Below are positions 25,863 through 33,422 of a stretch of DNA of 64,000 nucleotides, in pieces. Position numbers and translations under genes: made by a program. The notes beneath the pieces were generated by a model. The model ran no database searches and was not told where the DNA came from. It saw nothing but the letters and a program-made list of their open reading frames with translations. Source of the stretch: Candidatus Methanoperedens sp. (GTDB lineage Archaea > Halobacteriota > Methanosarcinia > Methanosarcinales > Methanoperedenaceae); NCBI GenBank assembly GCA_027460525.1, contig JAPZAS010000035.1:1-64000 (forward strand), given 5' to 3'. The number at the start of each line of letters is the position of its first letter. The first letter of the stretch is position 1.

Positions 25863-26142
25863 CTTCCTTTAAAATGCGTTTCCCTATCCTTGGCTTAAGC
25901 GCTCCTTTCATCACGAGGTCTACTTTAACACCTAAGAGTTCACTGAGGTATTCCTCAATTTCAATAAATTTTAGTAATCCAATTGCTTTCCCAAGCTCCA
26001 CAAGAATGTCAAGGTCGCTGGCTTCTTTTTCTTCTCCTCTCACGTATGAGCCAAAAATACCTATCTCTTTGACCGGATACTTTTGTTTTATTTCTTCCTT
26101 ATGCTGCGAAAGGATATTTTTTATTTCATCGAGGGTTTTCAT
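25849..26142 (-). CDS. mntA: MntA-like minimal nucleotidyltransferase antitoxin
   Basis: A 97-residue MNT-fold protein with the 'GIFGSYVRGEEKEASDLDILVEL' signature; Gly-Ser and the Asp-x-Asp metal pair are intact. It is the expected antitoxin for the following HepT. ATG 26142 (MKTLDEIKNIL) was chosen to match family N-termini; an in-frame ATG at 26178 would add 12 residues and start 2 bp after the preceding gene. Confidence 0.85.
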   Translation of the reverse strand: MKTLDEIKNILSQHKEEIKQKYPVKEIGIFGSYVRGEEKEASDLDILVELGKAIGLLKFIEIEEYLSELLGVKVDLVMKGALKPRIGKRILKEVVYV

Positions 26143-26180
26143 TTTAGTGATATTTGTGTTGATTATTTCTGAGACCATAT

Positions 26181-26792
26181 TTAATGACGGCCCTGCATTT
26201 GTTTTTTCAAGTCATTTTTAATCAGTTCTATGAGGTCTTCATATTCTTTCTTCTTGGCTCTATTATCGTCTACTAACTGCTGAATTTCAGTAGGAATAAT
26301 TCGTTCTTGATTTAGGTCTCTATATAGTTGAATTAACTCTTTCTTTCCAATCTGATAATTTTTAAACGCATTAAGTAATTTTGATAATCGTTCATAATGC
26401 ATGTCTTCAATAAAAAGACAACTTTTTTCAACTTCATCGATCGTCTTTTTTAATTGTATAGAAAATTTTCTCAGATTCTGTTCATTTGCTTCTTCCCAGA
26501 GCATATCAGCGGTTAATTTTAAATCATAGAGAGAACTCCAAAGTTTGTTATATAACTCAAACTGTTGCCTTGAATAACGCAAAGCAGTTTCTTTAATCAT
26601 ATCTAACTCATTTTTGTAAGCTTCTAGCTCCTTTTGATAATTACTTTTAACAGATTCAATATATTTGTCTGACCATATCTTGCCAAAATAGGATGACATT
26701 GCCAATATTATAGCACCAGCTCCTCCCACAGATATTATGAACGTCGAAACGACTTGAACAGCTTCAATCCAACCCATTTTGGTACCTAACAA
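26181..26792 (-). CDS. Membrane-anchored coiled-coil protein, unknown function
   Basis: A 203-residue protein with one N-terminal membrane helix (about residues 9-34, Gly/Ala/Ile-rich), then almost entirely charged helix with coiled-coil character to the C-terminus. There are no Cys pairs or enzymatic motifs. It sits 2-38 bp upstream of mntA depending on the start used, on the same strand, so it may be the first gene of a three-gene unit with the toxin-antitoxin pair. I do not recognise the family. The AT-rich coding sequence suggests it belongs to the accessory region rather than to ilvD. Confidence 0.65.
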   Translation of the reverse strand: MLGTKMGWIEAVQVVSTFIISVGGAGAIILAMSSYFGKIWSDKYIESVKSNYQKELEAYKNELDMIKETALRYSRQQFELYNKLWSSLYDLKLTADMLWEEANEQNLRKFSIQLKKTIDEVEKSCLFIEDMHYERLSKLLNAFKNYQIGKKELIQLYRDLNQERIIPTEIQQLVDDNRAKKKEYEDLIELIKNDLKKQMQGRH

Positions 26793-26808
26793 TTATATTT
26801 ATGCACGC

Positions 26809-28497
26809 TTAGTATTTTAATACAGCGCCCTTATCCGCAGAACCCACCTGCTTCTGGTATCGCGCAAGATAGCCCTTCGTAACCTTAGGCGCAGGTGCCT
26901 TCCACATCTTCCTTCTTTTTTCAAGTTCCTCCTGCGAAATTTTGAGATTCAACACCCGCTTTGGAATATCAATCTCAATAATATCGCCGTCCCTCACAAA
27001 CGCGATAGGTCCTCCGTCAGCCGCCTCTGGCGAGACATGACCGATGCTAAGACCTCGCGTGCCTCCTGAGAACCTGCCGTCCGTGATGAGCGCAATTGAA
27101 TCAAGTCCCATGCCAGCTATTGCCGCCGTTGGCGAAAGCATCTCCCGCATCCCTGGTCCGCCTTTTGGCCCCTCGTATCTTATAATCAGGCAATCGCCGG
27201 GTTTGATTTTCTTTCCCATTATAGCCTTCATCGCTTCTTCCTCGCTATCAAAAACGCGCGCATGTCCTTCGTGGTGAAGCATTTTCTGGCTCACAGCAGT
27301 TTGTTTTATCACAGAACCTGAAGGAGCAAGGTTTCCTCGCAGCACAGCTATGCCACCTTCTGCATGTATAGGGGAGTCAAGGCTGGCGATTATCTCCTTA
27401 TTGGCGAGCGGATTCATGATTATATACTCATCCAGGTTTTCGCCGACGCCTTTCCCTGTCACAGTCAGCGCATCCAAGTAAAGCATGGAGCGCAGACGCT
27501 GCTGGATTGCAGGCACTCCTCCGGCGCGCTCAAAATCGATAAGGTAGCGGTCTCCTCCCGGTCTTAAGTTTATAAGGTGCGGCGTCTCCCTGCTTATTTC
27601 ATCGAACTTCGAAAGCGGGAGTTCAAGCCCGAATTCAAGTGCTATTGCAGGAAGATGAAGCGCAGTATTTGTGCTGCCCCCGATTGCCATGTCGATGCGT
27701 ATCGCATTGTCAAGCGATTCCTGTGTGACTATCTGCCTCGCTGTAATCTCTTTTTCCACAAGTTCAAGGAGCTTCATACCCGAGTGCTTTGCTATCCGTG
27801 TCTTTTTGGCATCCACTGCATGCGCTGTGCCGCATCCGGGCAGGCTCAAGCCCAGCCCCTCTGTGACGCACGCCATCGTATTGGCGGTAAAGAGTCCCGC
27901 GCATGAGCCTGCGCCGCAGCATGCACAATCCTCCAGGTTCTTGAGCTCCTGGTCTGAGAGTGTGTTGTTCCGGCGCGCTCCAACAGCCTCGAACAACGAA
28001 ATAACATCGCGGGGCTCATCCCCTACAATTCCAGGCATCATGGGTCCGCCTGTTACAACGATTGTGGGGATGTCAAGCCTGCCTGCAGCCATCAGATGCC
28101 CGGGAACGATCTTATCACACGTGGGTATCATGACCATGCCGTCAAACTGGTGCGCCTCCACCATGAGTTCAATGCTGTCGGCTATCAGTTCCCTGCTCGG
28201 AAGGGAATTCTTCATGCCAGTGTGACCCATCGCGATGCCGTCGCATATCCCTATGGTGTTGAATTCAAACGGCACGCCTCCTGCCATTCGTATACCTGCT
28301 TTTACGGCTTCGGCGAGCTTATCAAGATGGATGTGTCCGGGTATTACCTCGTTCCAGGAGTTCACCACGCCTATGAAGGGAAGAGCCATTTCTTCATCGG
28401 TCAGCCCGACGGCTTTTAATAAGGACCTGTGCGGGGCGCGCTCAAGTCCTTTTTTGATATTATCGCTTCTCATGATACCTTGTGTAGAGTACCTCAA
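26809..28497 (-). CDS. ilvD: Dihydroxy-acid dehydratase
   Basis: A 562-residue Fe-S dehydratase of branched-chain amino acid synthesis, converting 2,3-dihydroxy acids to 2-oxo acids. Cluster-ligand regions '[15 protein letters not shown]' and '[20 protein letters not shown]' are present, with '[13 protein letters not shown]' and the C-terminal '[19 protein letters not shown]'. The length is normal. A TATA-like ATATATAGC lies about 50-60 bp upstream (around 28549-28558, leftward). The housekeeping gene is bracketed by toxin-antitoxin modules on both sides. Confidence 0.96.
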   Translation of the reverse strand: MRYSTQGIMRSDNIKKGLERAPHRSLLKAVGLTDEEMALPFIGVVNSWNEVIPGHIHLDKLAEAVKAGIRMAGGVPFEFNTIGICDGIAMGHTGMKNSLPSRELIADSIELMVEAHQFDGMVMIPTCDKIVPGHLMAAGRLDIPTIVVTGGPMMPGIVGDEPRDVISLFEAVGARRNNTLSDQELKNLEDCACCGAGSCAGLFTANTMACVTEGLGLSLPGCGTAHAVDAKKTRIAKHSGMKLLELVEKEITARQIVTQESLDNAIRIDMAIGGSTNTALHLPAIALEFGLELPLSKFDEISRETPHLINLRPGGDRYLIDFERAGGVPAIQQRLRSMLYLDALTVTGKGVGENLDEYIIMNPLANKEIIASLDSPIHAEGGIAVLRGNLAPSGSVIKQTAVSQKMLHHEGHARVFDSEEEAMKAIMGKKIKPGDCLIIRYEGPKGGPGMREMLSPTAAIAGMGLDSIALITDGRFSGGTRGLSIGHVSPEAADGGPIAFVRDGDIIEIDIPKRVLNLKISQEELEKRRKMWKAPAPKVTKGYLARYQKQVGSADKGAVLKY

Positions 28498-28630
28498 TTA
28501 TTTTAAACATTCCGTTTGTACATCACGGCTCCGATGCATAAATATCACTGGCTATATATTAAATCTCAGCGCCGCGTTTTGAAAAGGCATCGGCGCATCA
28601 GATACGCATACCTCTTTTCATTTTACAAAT

Positions 28631-28978
28631 CTAACTTTCCTCCTGGATCATTCGTTCCAGTTCTATCAAAATATCTTCTACCATCCTTTCCTTTGATTCA
28701 AGAACGGCTTCCTTTACATGCTTGTGGTGAGGGAAAGTCCTTATTTGTTTGTGGTGTGGCGCATTGTCCCACCTGATGATAAGTTTCTGTCCTTTGGATA
28801 CGTGATAGGCGTATCTTCGAATCTTGGGTGTGGCATGCTCCCAGACATGAAGCTTCCAGCCATTTACTAAACGCACCTGGATTTTTAATTTATAGTACTC
28901 CCCAAATGCATCGGAATCGATTGAGAGAATAGAATCAACAATTCTGGATTCCCTTAAAATATTGATTACTCTATGCAC
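28631..28978 (-). CDS. DUF6516-type toxin-like protein
   Basis: A 115-residue protein. The segment 'KGQKLIIRWDNAPHHKQIRTFPHHKHV', then 'ESKERMVEDILIELE', is typical of the DUF6516 family found as the toxin-side partner in archaeal and bacterial TA-like pairs. His-rich 'PHHK...PHHKH' may form an active or metal site. It overlaps the 3' end of the upstream antitoxin-like gene by 8 bp. Activity is unproven for this family as far as I can state. Confidence 0.75.
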   Translation of the reverse strand: MHRVINILRESRIVDSILSIDSDAFGEYYKLKIQVRLVNGWKLHVWEHATPKIRRYAYHVSKGQKLIIRWDNAPHHKQIRTFPHHKHVKEAVLESKERMVEDILIELERMIQEES

Positions 28979-29288
28979 TTATACCAGTCTCTCTGGCTGC
29001 TTTTTTCCAGACTTTCAGCATGTTTTCTGCGGCTTCCCACTCCATCCATTCATCCTCTTCTGCGATGGACGCGCCTTTTTGTAATTTCTTTGAAAAAGCA
29101 TCAAAGGATCCATATTTTTTCTTAAATGCTGTAAGCTGTTTTTTATAAAATTCTATTTTGTGCTTGATGAATTCCTTAGTAACATCCCTCACGAATTCTC
29201 TGGTTGAATCGTATAAACCAAGCTCTACCAGTGGTTTGGCGGCCTGCTTTAATTCGGTCAGAACCTCATTCTCAATTTCTGAACTCAT
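28971..29288 (-). CDS. Antitoxin-like partner of the DUF6516 protein
   Basis: A 105-residue, highly charged, mostly helical protein beginning MSSEIENEVLTELKQAAK. It has a 'LGLYDSTREFVRDVTKEFIKHKIEFYKKQL' region resembling ribbon-helix-helix-type antitoxin partners that precede DUF6516 genes. ATG 29288 was preferred; an in-frame ATG at 29330 adds a short Lys-rich tail unlike the rest. Its stop overlaps the toxin start, a typical TA arrangement. Confidence 0.65.
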   Translation of the reverse strand: MSSEIENEVLTELKQAAKPLVELGLYDSTREFVRDVTKEFIKHKIEFYKKQLTAFKKKYGSFDAFSKKLQKGASIAEEDEWMEWEAAENMLKVWKKAARETGISA

Positions 29289-29336
29289 AATATCTTTCTT
29301 GGAAGCGTGAGGGTAAAAGCTTTTTGTCAAAGTACA

Positions 29337-29522
29337 GGTTCGTTGTTTTTTATCGCTTTGCGCTCTTGGCGTCTTTGCGGTTGATGTTCAGGCTCACCGC
29401 AGAGGGCGCAAAGGACGCAAAGACAGGATGACGGGTAATTCAAACGAACTTTCAGACAGGATTTACAGGATTGACTGGATATTTTTCATCGCGTGAATCC
29501 TGTTATCCTGTCCTAATATACT
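29337..29522. repeat. Direct repeat copy A (approximately 185 bp)
   Basis: It starts GGTTCGTTGTTTTTTATCGC and ends CCTGTTATCCTGTCCTAATATA. Internally it has a hairpin of GCGTCTTTGCGGT against ACCGCAGAGGGCGCAAAG, and a second of 'caggatttacagg' against 'cctgttatcctg'. Copy B at 30345-30527 matches it almost throughout in the same orientation. The two bracket the 29.6-30.3 kb cassette. Confidence 0.85.
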
Positions 29523-29624
29523 CCTTCAGCGAGAGTTCGTGTCAATTCGGCGCAACGGTTAAAGAGGGGAATAAAGTATATACGTTATACAGTTTAAATA
29601 TATACACTAGAAAGTTGATGTAAT

Positions 29625-29867
29625 TTGATAACATGGAACAATAAGCCATTAATTCCAGACCATAATAGAAATGCAGATGGCGAGATGGTAGAACTTGGGC
29701 TTGAAATGTATCAGGTAATAGAATTGCTCGAAAACGGAACTGAGGTAAGCAAAAGAAAAAAAGGCATAGTTGAAAAATGGTGTCAGAGAGGAAAGAACAT
29801 CTACATCGTGGCAATCGAGGACTATGAGGATTACTGGCTGATAAGGCATTTTGATAAACCCGTCTAA
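29625..29867 (+). CDS. DUF4258-like toxin candidate
   Basis: An 80-residue protein. 'GLEMYQVIELLENGTEV...KGIVEKW...GKNIYIVAIEDYEDYWLIRHF' resembles the DUF4258 fold (RelE/MqsR-like), normally paired with a zinc-finger antitoxin, as here. The start is uncertain: TTG 29625, or ATG 29685 for a shorter form. The last five codons and stop (Phe-Asp-Lys-Pro-Val-stop) lie inside a palindromic repeat, so the original C-terminus may have been replaced. Confidence 0.6.
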   Translation: MITWNNKPLIPDHNRNADGEMVELGLEMYQVIELLENGTEVSKRKKGIVEKWCQRGKNIYIVAIEDYEDYWLIRHFDKPV

Positions 29868-29897
29868 AAAGGATGAATATCTTTGGGTTTATCAAAA
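29849..29897. repeat. Palindrome unit overlapping the end of the DUF4258-like gene
   Basis: TTTTGATAAACCC and GGGTTTATCAAAA form 13-bp perfect arms around a loop with CGTCTAAAAAGGATGAATAT. This is the same element as at 21666-21757, with compensating changes in both arms (GATGAACCC to GATAAACCC). It contains the stop codon of the preceding gene and ends about 50 bp before the AbrB-type gene. Confidence 0.85.
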
Positions 29898-29949
29898 GTC
29901 GGAAAAATTCGCGCTACAAAGGACAAATTAAAAATATTGCGAGGTGAAC

Positions 29950-30273
29950 ATGACTCATAAATGCAATGTCTGCGGAAAAGAGATGAAGGAAGTAAGCGAT
30001 ATCAACCTGAAAGGGTTCGTGATACGCGGCTGGAGATGCGAGTGCGGTAACGAACACAGCAACCCGGAGGACGTGGATAACATAGTCAAATACTTCAAGG
30101 CATTGAAGAAAGGCGTGGAGGCTACGGTATTCAAGTCGGGCAACAGCATCTCGGTGCGCCTGCCGAAAGTGATAGCTGACCTGTATCACCTGAATACGAA
30201 CCTGAAGCTGCCCATCGAGACAGAGCCGGGCGGGATAAGGCTGAAGGTTGTGAGGAAGAAGGTGGAGGCGTGA
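29950..30273 (+). CDS. Zinc-ribbon/AbrB-type antitoxin
   Basis: A 107-residue two-domain protein. The N-terminal zinc ribbon has 'CNVCGKEM' and 'WRCECGNEH' (YgiT-like). The C-terminal SpoVT/AbrB swapped-hairpin DNA-binding domain is 'ATVFKSGNSISVRLPKVIADLY'. This combination is expected for the antitoxin and autorepressor of the toxin candidate just upstream. ATG 29950 was chosen because GAGGTG (29941-29946) precedes it. A scrap of a second copy of this gene survives at 30530-30561. Confidence 0.8.
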   Translation: MTHKCNVCGKEMKEVSDINLKGFVIRGWRCECGNEHSNPEDVDNIVKYFKALKKGVEATVFKSGNSISVRLPKVIADLYHLNTNLKLPIETEPGGIRLKVVRKKVEA

Positions 30274-30312
30274 TTGCACTGGAAGATTAACAGCGGACTC
30301 AAAACGAACTCG

Positions 30313-30332
30313 TACGAACTCTGAGTTCGTAT
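30313..30332. promoter_or_regulatory. Short perfect palindrome after the antitoxin gene
   Basis: ACGAACTC-t-GAGTTCGT lies in a stretch where GAACT/AGTTC words recur several times (30304-30350). It could be a terminator stem or the target of a regulator. It directly precedes direct repeat B. Confidence 0.4.
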
Positions 30333-30344
30333 TGAGTTAGTACA

Positions 30345-30527
30345 AGTTCGTTGTTTTTATCGCTTTGCCCTCTTTACGTGCTTCGCGGTTGATGTTCAGG
30401 CTCACCGCAAAGTCGCAGAGGACGCAAAGACAGGATGGCAAAATTCAACACGAACTTTTCAGACAGGATTTAAAGGATTGACTGGATAATTTTCATCCTG
30501 TGAATCCTGTTATCCTGTCCGAATATA
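30345..30527. repeat. Direct repeat copy B (approximately 183 bp)
   Basis: A second copy of the repeat at 29337-29522, same orientation. It begins AGTTCGTTGTTTTTATCGC and ends TCCTGTCCGAATATACCT. Differences are scattered substitutions, for example 'gcgctcttggcgtctt' against 'gccctctttacgtgctt'. It is followed at once by a fragment of the AbrB gene. Confidence 0.85.
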
Positions 30528-30529
30528 CC

Positions 30530-30561
30530 TGGCGCCTGCCCAAAGTGATGGCTGATTTCCT
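30530..30561 (+). pseudogene. Scrap of a second AbrB-type antitoxin gene
   Basis: 'TGGCGCCTGCCCAAAGTGA' and the following 'TGGCTGATTTCC' match codons 'RLPKVIADLY' of the intact gene at about 30157-30190, here reading RLPKVMADF. Nothing else of the gene remains. It shows that the cassette was once present more than once and that the repeats took part in its duplication or loss. Confidence 0.6.
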
Positions 30562-31024
30562 ATTTTGCAAAGAATCTTCTAGTAAAAAAATTCGATATAA
30601 AGACTATAATAATTAGAGCTATCAAATATGGAAAATTTTCTTTAATTAAAGGTGAGCTAATAAACTCAGACAGTAGGAGCGAAATGGTTCCAATTATCAA
30701 AAAAAATATCCCGATATCAAATAAAGTATTAGCGAATATATTTGTTATTCCCAATTGGCCAATATTAAAATAGTCAGTATGTATTAATTTCTCTCCTCTC
30801 TCTTTTTTTTCAATTGTAGGTAAAATATCCCCTTTCACCACCGTTTCCCGGTAAATTAACACAACACCAGAGAGTATTAAACAAAAACCAGATAATGTAA
30901 AAAGAGAAACCTCCGAAATACTACTATTAGCCTTAACGAATTCGGCTATCAGTAAGCAAACTGACCCTAATGTAATGATAGAGATTTCCGTGTCTATCTT
31001 TGTTACAAACATTCTAAATTTCAT
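30560..31024 (-). CDS. Hypothetical four-helix membrane protein
   Basis: A 154-residue integral membrane protein with two hydrophobic pairs: residues about 16-34 and 42-60, a charged loop with 'KKERGEKLIHTDYFNIG', then about 93-118 and 130-150. The C-terminus is basic. The family is not recognised. ATG 31024 was preferred to the GTG three codons upstream. The coding sequence is AT-rich compared with the RPA genes next door, and its 3' end runs into the cassette scrap, so it is probably part of the accessory region. Confidence 0.6.
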   Translation of the reverse strand: MKFRMFVTKIDTEISIITLGSVCLLIAEFVKANSSISEVSLFTLSGFCLILSGVVLIYRETVVKGDILPTIEKKERGEKLIHTDYFNIGQLGITNIFANTLFDIGIFFLIIGTISLLLSEFISSPLIKENFPYLIALIIIVFISNFFTRRFFAK

Positions 31025-31060
31025 AAATCCCACATCTGAAGTGTCATTTGTTATAAAAAT

Positions 31061-31084
31061 AAAAAAAGGGCAGGGAACAGCCCT
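31061..31084 (-). terminator. Hairpin terminator of the RPA operon
   Basis: Read leftward the sequence is AGGGCTGTTCCCTGCCCT followed by seven T residues, a bacterial-style hairpin plus U-run. The 5' arm overlaps the stop codon of the RPA-associated gene. Confidence 0.65.
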
Positions 31085-31580
31085 ACCTCGCCCTCACCGA
31101 CTCCAGCGCCTGCGCCACCATCGCCTTATAAGCATCCACGTTCACGACCCATCTGTCCCTTGTCGCAGCGTCCACTACCTGCATGGACTCAGCCCTGATG
31201 GAGATAAGAACGTTCCCTTCCTTGGTGGTAAATGTTGTCGGCTTTCCGATGACCGCGATGAACTCAGGCGGCGCGGTCTTTGCCAGTACCTGCGCAGCCT
31301 CGGGCTGGTACTGCCCGGCTGTCACATAGAAGACGCCTGTAGGGTCAACGATACGACCGCGCCAGAAATCAGAGTCGTTCCCCACATTTTCTTTTTCTGT
31401 GAGCGTGCCCACGATGAAAATGCGGTTGCATTTTGCTCCTGTCGGTGTGATAAGATACTGTTTTGGATACTGGTCGTCCTGTCCTTCCTTTAATTGGAGA
31501 TTTGACTCATTTAGTTCTGCCGCAAACACACGGTGCGCTACTTCACGAACGTATACTGATCCATTTTCAGCCATGATCAC
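31083..31580 (-). CDS. RPA-associated OB-fold protein
   Basis: A 165-residue protein of the COG3390 type found beside archaeal replication protein A genes. It reads 'REVAHRVFAAELNESNLQLKE', then 'TPTGAKCNRIFIVGTLTEKENVG', with an OB-fold-like 'DPTGVFYVTAGQYQPEAAQVL'. Such proteins form a complex with RPA on single-stranded DNA in some euryarchaea. Its start overlaps the RPA stop by 4 bp. A hairpin terminator lies at its 3' end. Confidence 0.88.
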   Translation of the reverse strand: MIMAENGSVYVREVAHRVFAAELNESNLQLKEGQDDQYPKQYLITPTGAKCNRIFIVGTLTEKENVGNDSDFWRGRIVDPTGVFYVTAGQYQPEAAQVLAKTAPPEFIAVIGKPTTFTTKEGNVLISIRAESMQVVDAATRDRWVVNVDAYKAMVAQALESVRAR

Positions 31581-32518
31581 GCCTCCATTGCAAGAGGCGC
31601 CGCAGTTACTGCAAGTAACCTCTTAATGTCTTCATCGATCGGTTTTACATCTAGTTTGATGGAATCGACCAGTATGAACCTGTCAAGTTTCCTTCCGGTC
31701 ACTACATAATAGCGTCCCACAAGCTTATTTTTCATAAAATCAAGAACAACGCCCTGGTCAAGCGCTTCTGTTGCCATTTCCTTTGCTTTTTCAAGGGTGA
31801 TACCGGTGAACGCTTCGGTTATTTCTCGGTTCATGAGGATATCTTGTACCTTTTCACCATCATCAAGGATAGCTTTAATTCGCAAGTCATATAACCCTTC
31901 AACCTTTCCGTGTTCGCCACAAGCGCCTTTTACAAGCGCCCGGTTGCATTCGGGACATCTCTTTATCAGACCTGAACCGCTCTGGACATCCACGATCGCA
32001 CCAGTGAATTCGGTGAGTGTGTTTCCCACCTCGATATTTTCATTTATCGGAATAATTTCACTGGTTTTATTTAAACTGACACTAAATCGCTCTTGCCATT
32101 CAGAAGTTACCACATTCTTAAATAGGTAGCATTTTCCTTCTTCAATCTGGGGAAGGTTTGCCTTTGTCCATTTCTTGAATGCTATTGTTCCCGATTCATC
32201 GCCAAGCAGTCCGCTCTGGGAAAGAGATTCGTGCCTAGCATCCCACAACTGGACTACTTTACCCCGCACCGTTACCCATTTTCCATCCTCTTTTATATCT
32301 GATACCTTTACCTGCGGAGTTTCACGCGGAGCGAAAAATTCACTCTTGGGAACATTATGTTTCTTTAAGAAAGAGTTTATCACGTTTCTGCGTGCTTCTT
32401 CAGGAGGGACCTTGAATTTATTTATCAACTGGTCCAAACTTGATTCTATTTCACTTGTCTCTACTTTAACGCCCAGTTCCATGAATCGGGCTTCTATCTG
32501 TTTTGCTATTTCTTTCAT
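31577..32518 (-). CDS. rpa: Replication protein A, single-stranded DNA-binding protein
   Basis: A 313-residue RPA with an N-terminal helical region, at least two OB folds (about 70-155 and 165-270) and a zinc finger in the second (CPEC...CGEHG). It binds ssDNA in replication and repair. ATG 32518 was chosen because GAGG sits just upstream; a TTG four codons earlier is less likely. It forms an operon with the COG3390 partner. The length matches the multi-OB RPA subunits of methanogens. Confidence 0.92.
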   Translation of the reverse strand: MKEIAKQIEARFMELGVKVETSEIESSLDQLINKFKVPPEEARRNVINSFLKKHNVPKSEFFAPRETPQVKVSDIKEDGKWVTVRGKVVQLWDARHESLSQSGLLGDESGTIAFKKWTKANLPQIEEGKCYLFKNVVTSEWQERFSVSLNKTSEIIPINENIEVGNTLTEFTGAIVDVQSGSGLIKRCPECNRALVKGACGEHGKVEGLYDLRIKAILDDGEKVQDILMNREITEAFTGITLEKAKEMATEALDQGVVLDFMKNKLVGRYYVVTGRKLDRFILVDSIKLDVKPIDEDIKRLLAVTAAPLAMEA

Positions 32519-32614
32519 ATCTTTCCTCAAGCCTCTTGTTTATTTTTATTTGAGAGGCAAACTATACCTTAGCCTGACAACATATAAAGCTTCTCAGAGA
32601 GCGGAGTGAAAGTA

Positions 32615-32627
32615 ATAATATATAATA
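32615..32627 (+). promoter_or_regulatory. TATA box of nadE
   Basis: AATAATATATAAT lies about 25-30 bp before the nadE ATG, predicting a leaderless or nearly leaderless mRNA. Confidence 0.5.
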
Positions 32628-32648
32628 GAGAATCTCAATTTAAAGCAG

Positions 32649-33422
32649 ATGAACCAGATTAGCTATCCTGCAATTAAAAATAAAATAGCCAGCTTCATAA
32701 GCGTCAAAGTTCAGGAATCGGGGGCTAGAGGAGCAGTCATAGGTTTGAGCGGGGGAATAGATTCATCATTGACGGCATATCTTGCGGTAGAGGCGCTCGG
32801 TAGAGAGAATGTGCTGGGGCTCCTGCTGCCCGAGAAAGGCATCACATCAGAACAGGATATCGATGATGCAGTGGAAGTCGCAAGAATACTGGGCATAGAG
32901 CATAAGCTCATTGAGATATCTTCGGTTTTGCGCTCATTTTCAAAAGTCATAGCGGATTTCGATAAAATGAATATCGTTGCAAACGGTAATCTAAAAGCGC
33001 GCACTCGCATGTGCATATTGTATTATCATGCAAACCTCATGCGGCGCATGGTTGTGGGAACAGGGAATAAGACGGAACTGCTGCTCGGATACTTCACAAA
33101 ATACGGCGACGGCGGCGTAGATATTGAACCCATCGGCTGCCTTTATAAAACTCATGTACGCGGGCTTGCCCGTTATATGGGCGTACCTATCAGGATTATT
33201 GATAAAACCCCCACGGCAGGCTTATGGAAGGGACAGACCGATGAGGGCGAGCTGGGTGTATCCTACGATACGGCAGACAGAATACTCACCATGCTGGTAG
33301 ATGAAAAAAAGCACGTTTCCGCGGTAAAGACGAATTTTCCTCCCGATATTGTGGATCAACTGGCGGCGCGCATTTCTTCAAACGAACACAAGCGGATGCC
33401 ACCTGCATCTCCCGAAATCTGA
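32649..33422 (+). CDS. nadE: NH3-dependent NAD+ synthetase
   Basis: A 257-residue ATP-pyrophosphatase enzyme that amidates deamido-NAD+ using ammonia. The 'GLSGGIDSSLTAYLAVEALG' P-loop and 'GTGNKTELLLGYFTKYGDGG' are diagnostic. There is no glutaminase domain, as is common in archaea. The C-terminal 'SSNEHKRMPPASPEI' shows the gene is complete. Its last 137 bp are overlapped antisense by the extended 3' end of tiaS. Confidence 0.96.
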   Translation: MNQISYPAIKNKIASFISVKVQESGARGAVIGLSGGIDSSLTAYLAVEALGRENVLGLLLPEKGITSEQDIDDAVEVARILGIEHKLIEISSVLRSFSKVIADFDKMNIVANGNLKARTRMCILYYHANLMRRMVVGTGNKTELLLGYFTKYGDGGVDIEPIGCLYKTHVRGLARYMGVPIRIIDKTPTAGLWKGQTDEGELGVSYDTADRILTMLVDEKKHVSAVKTNFPPDIVDQLAARISSNEHKRMPPASPEI

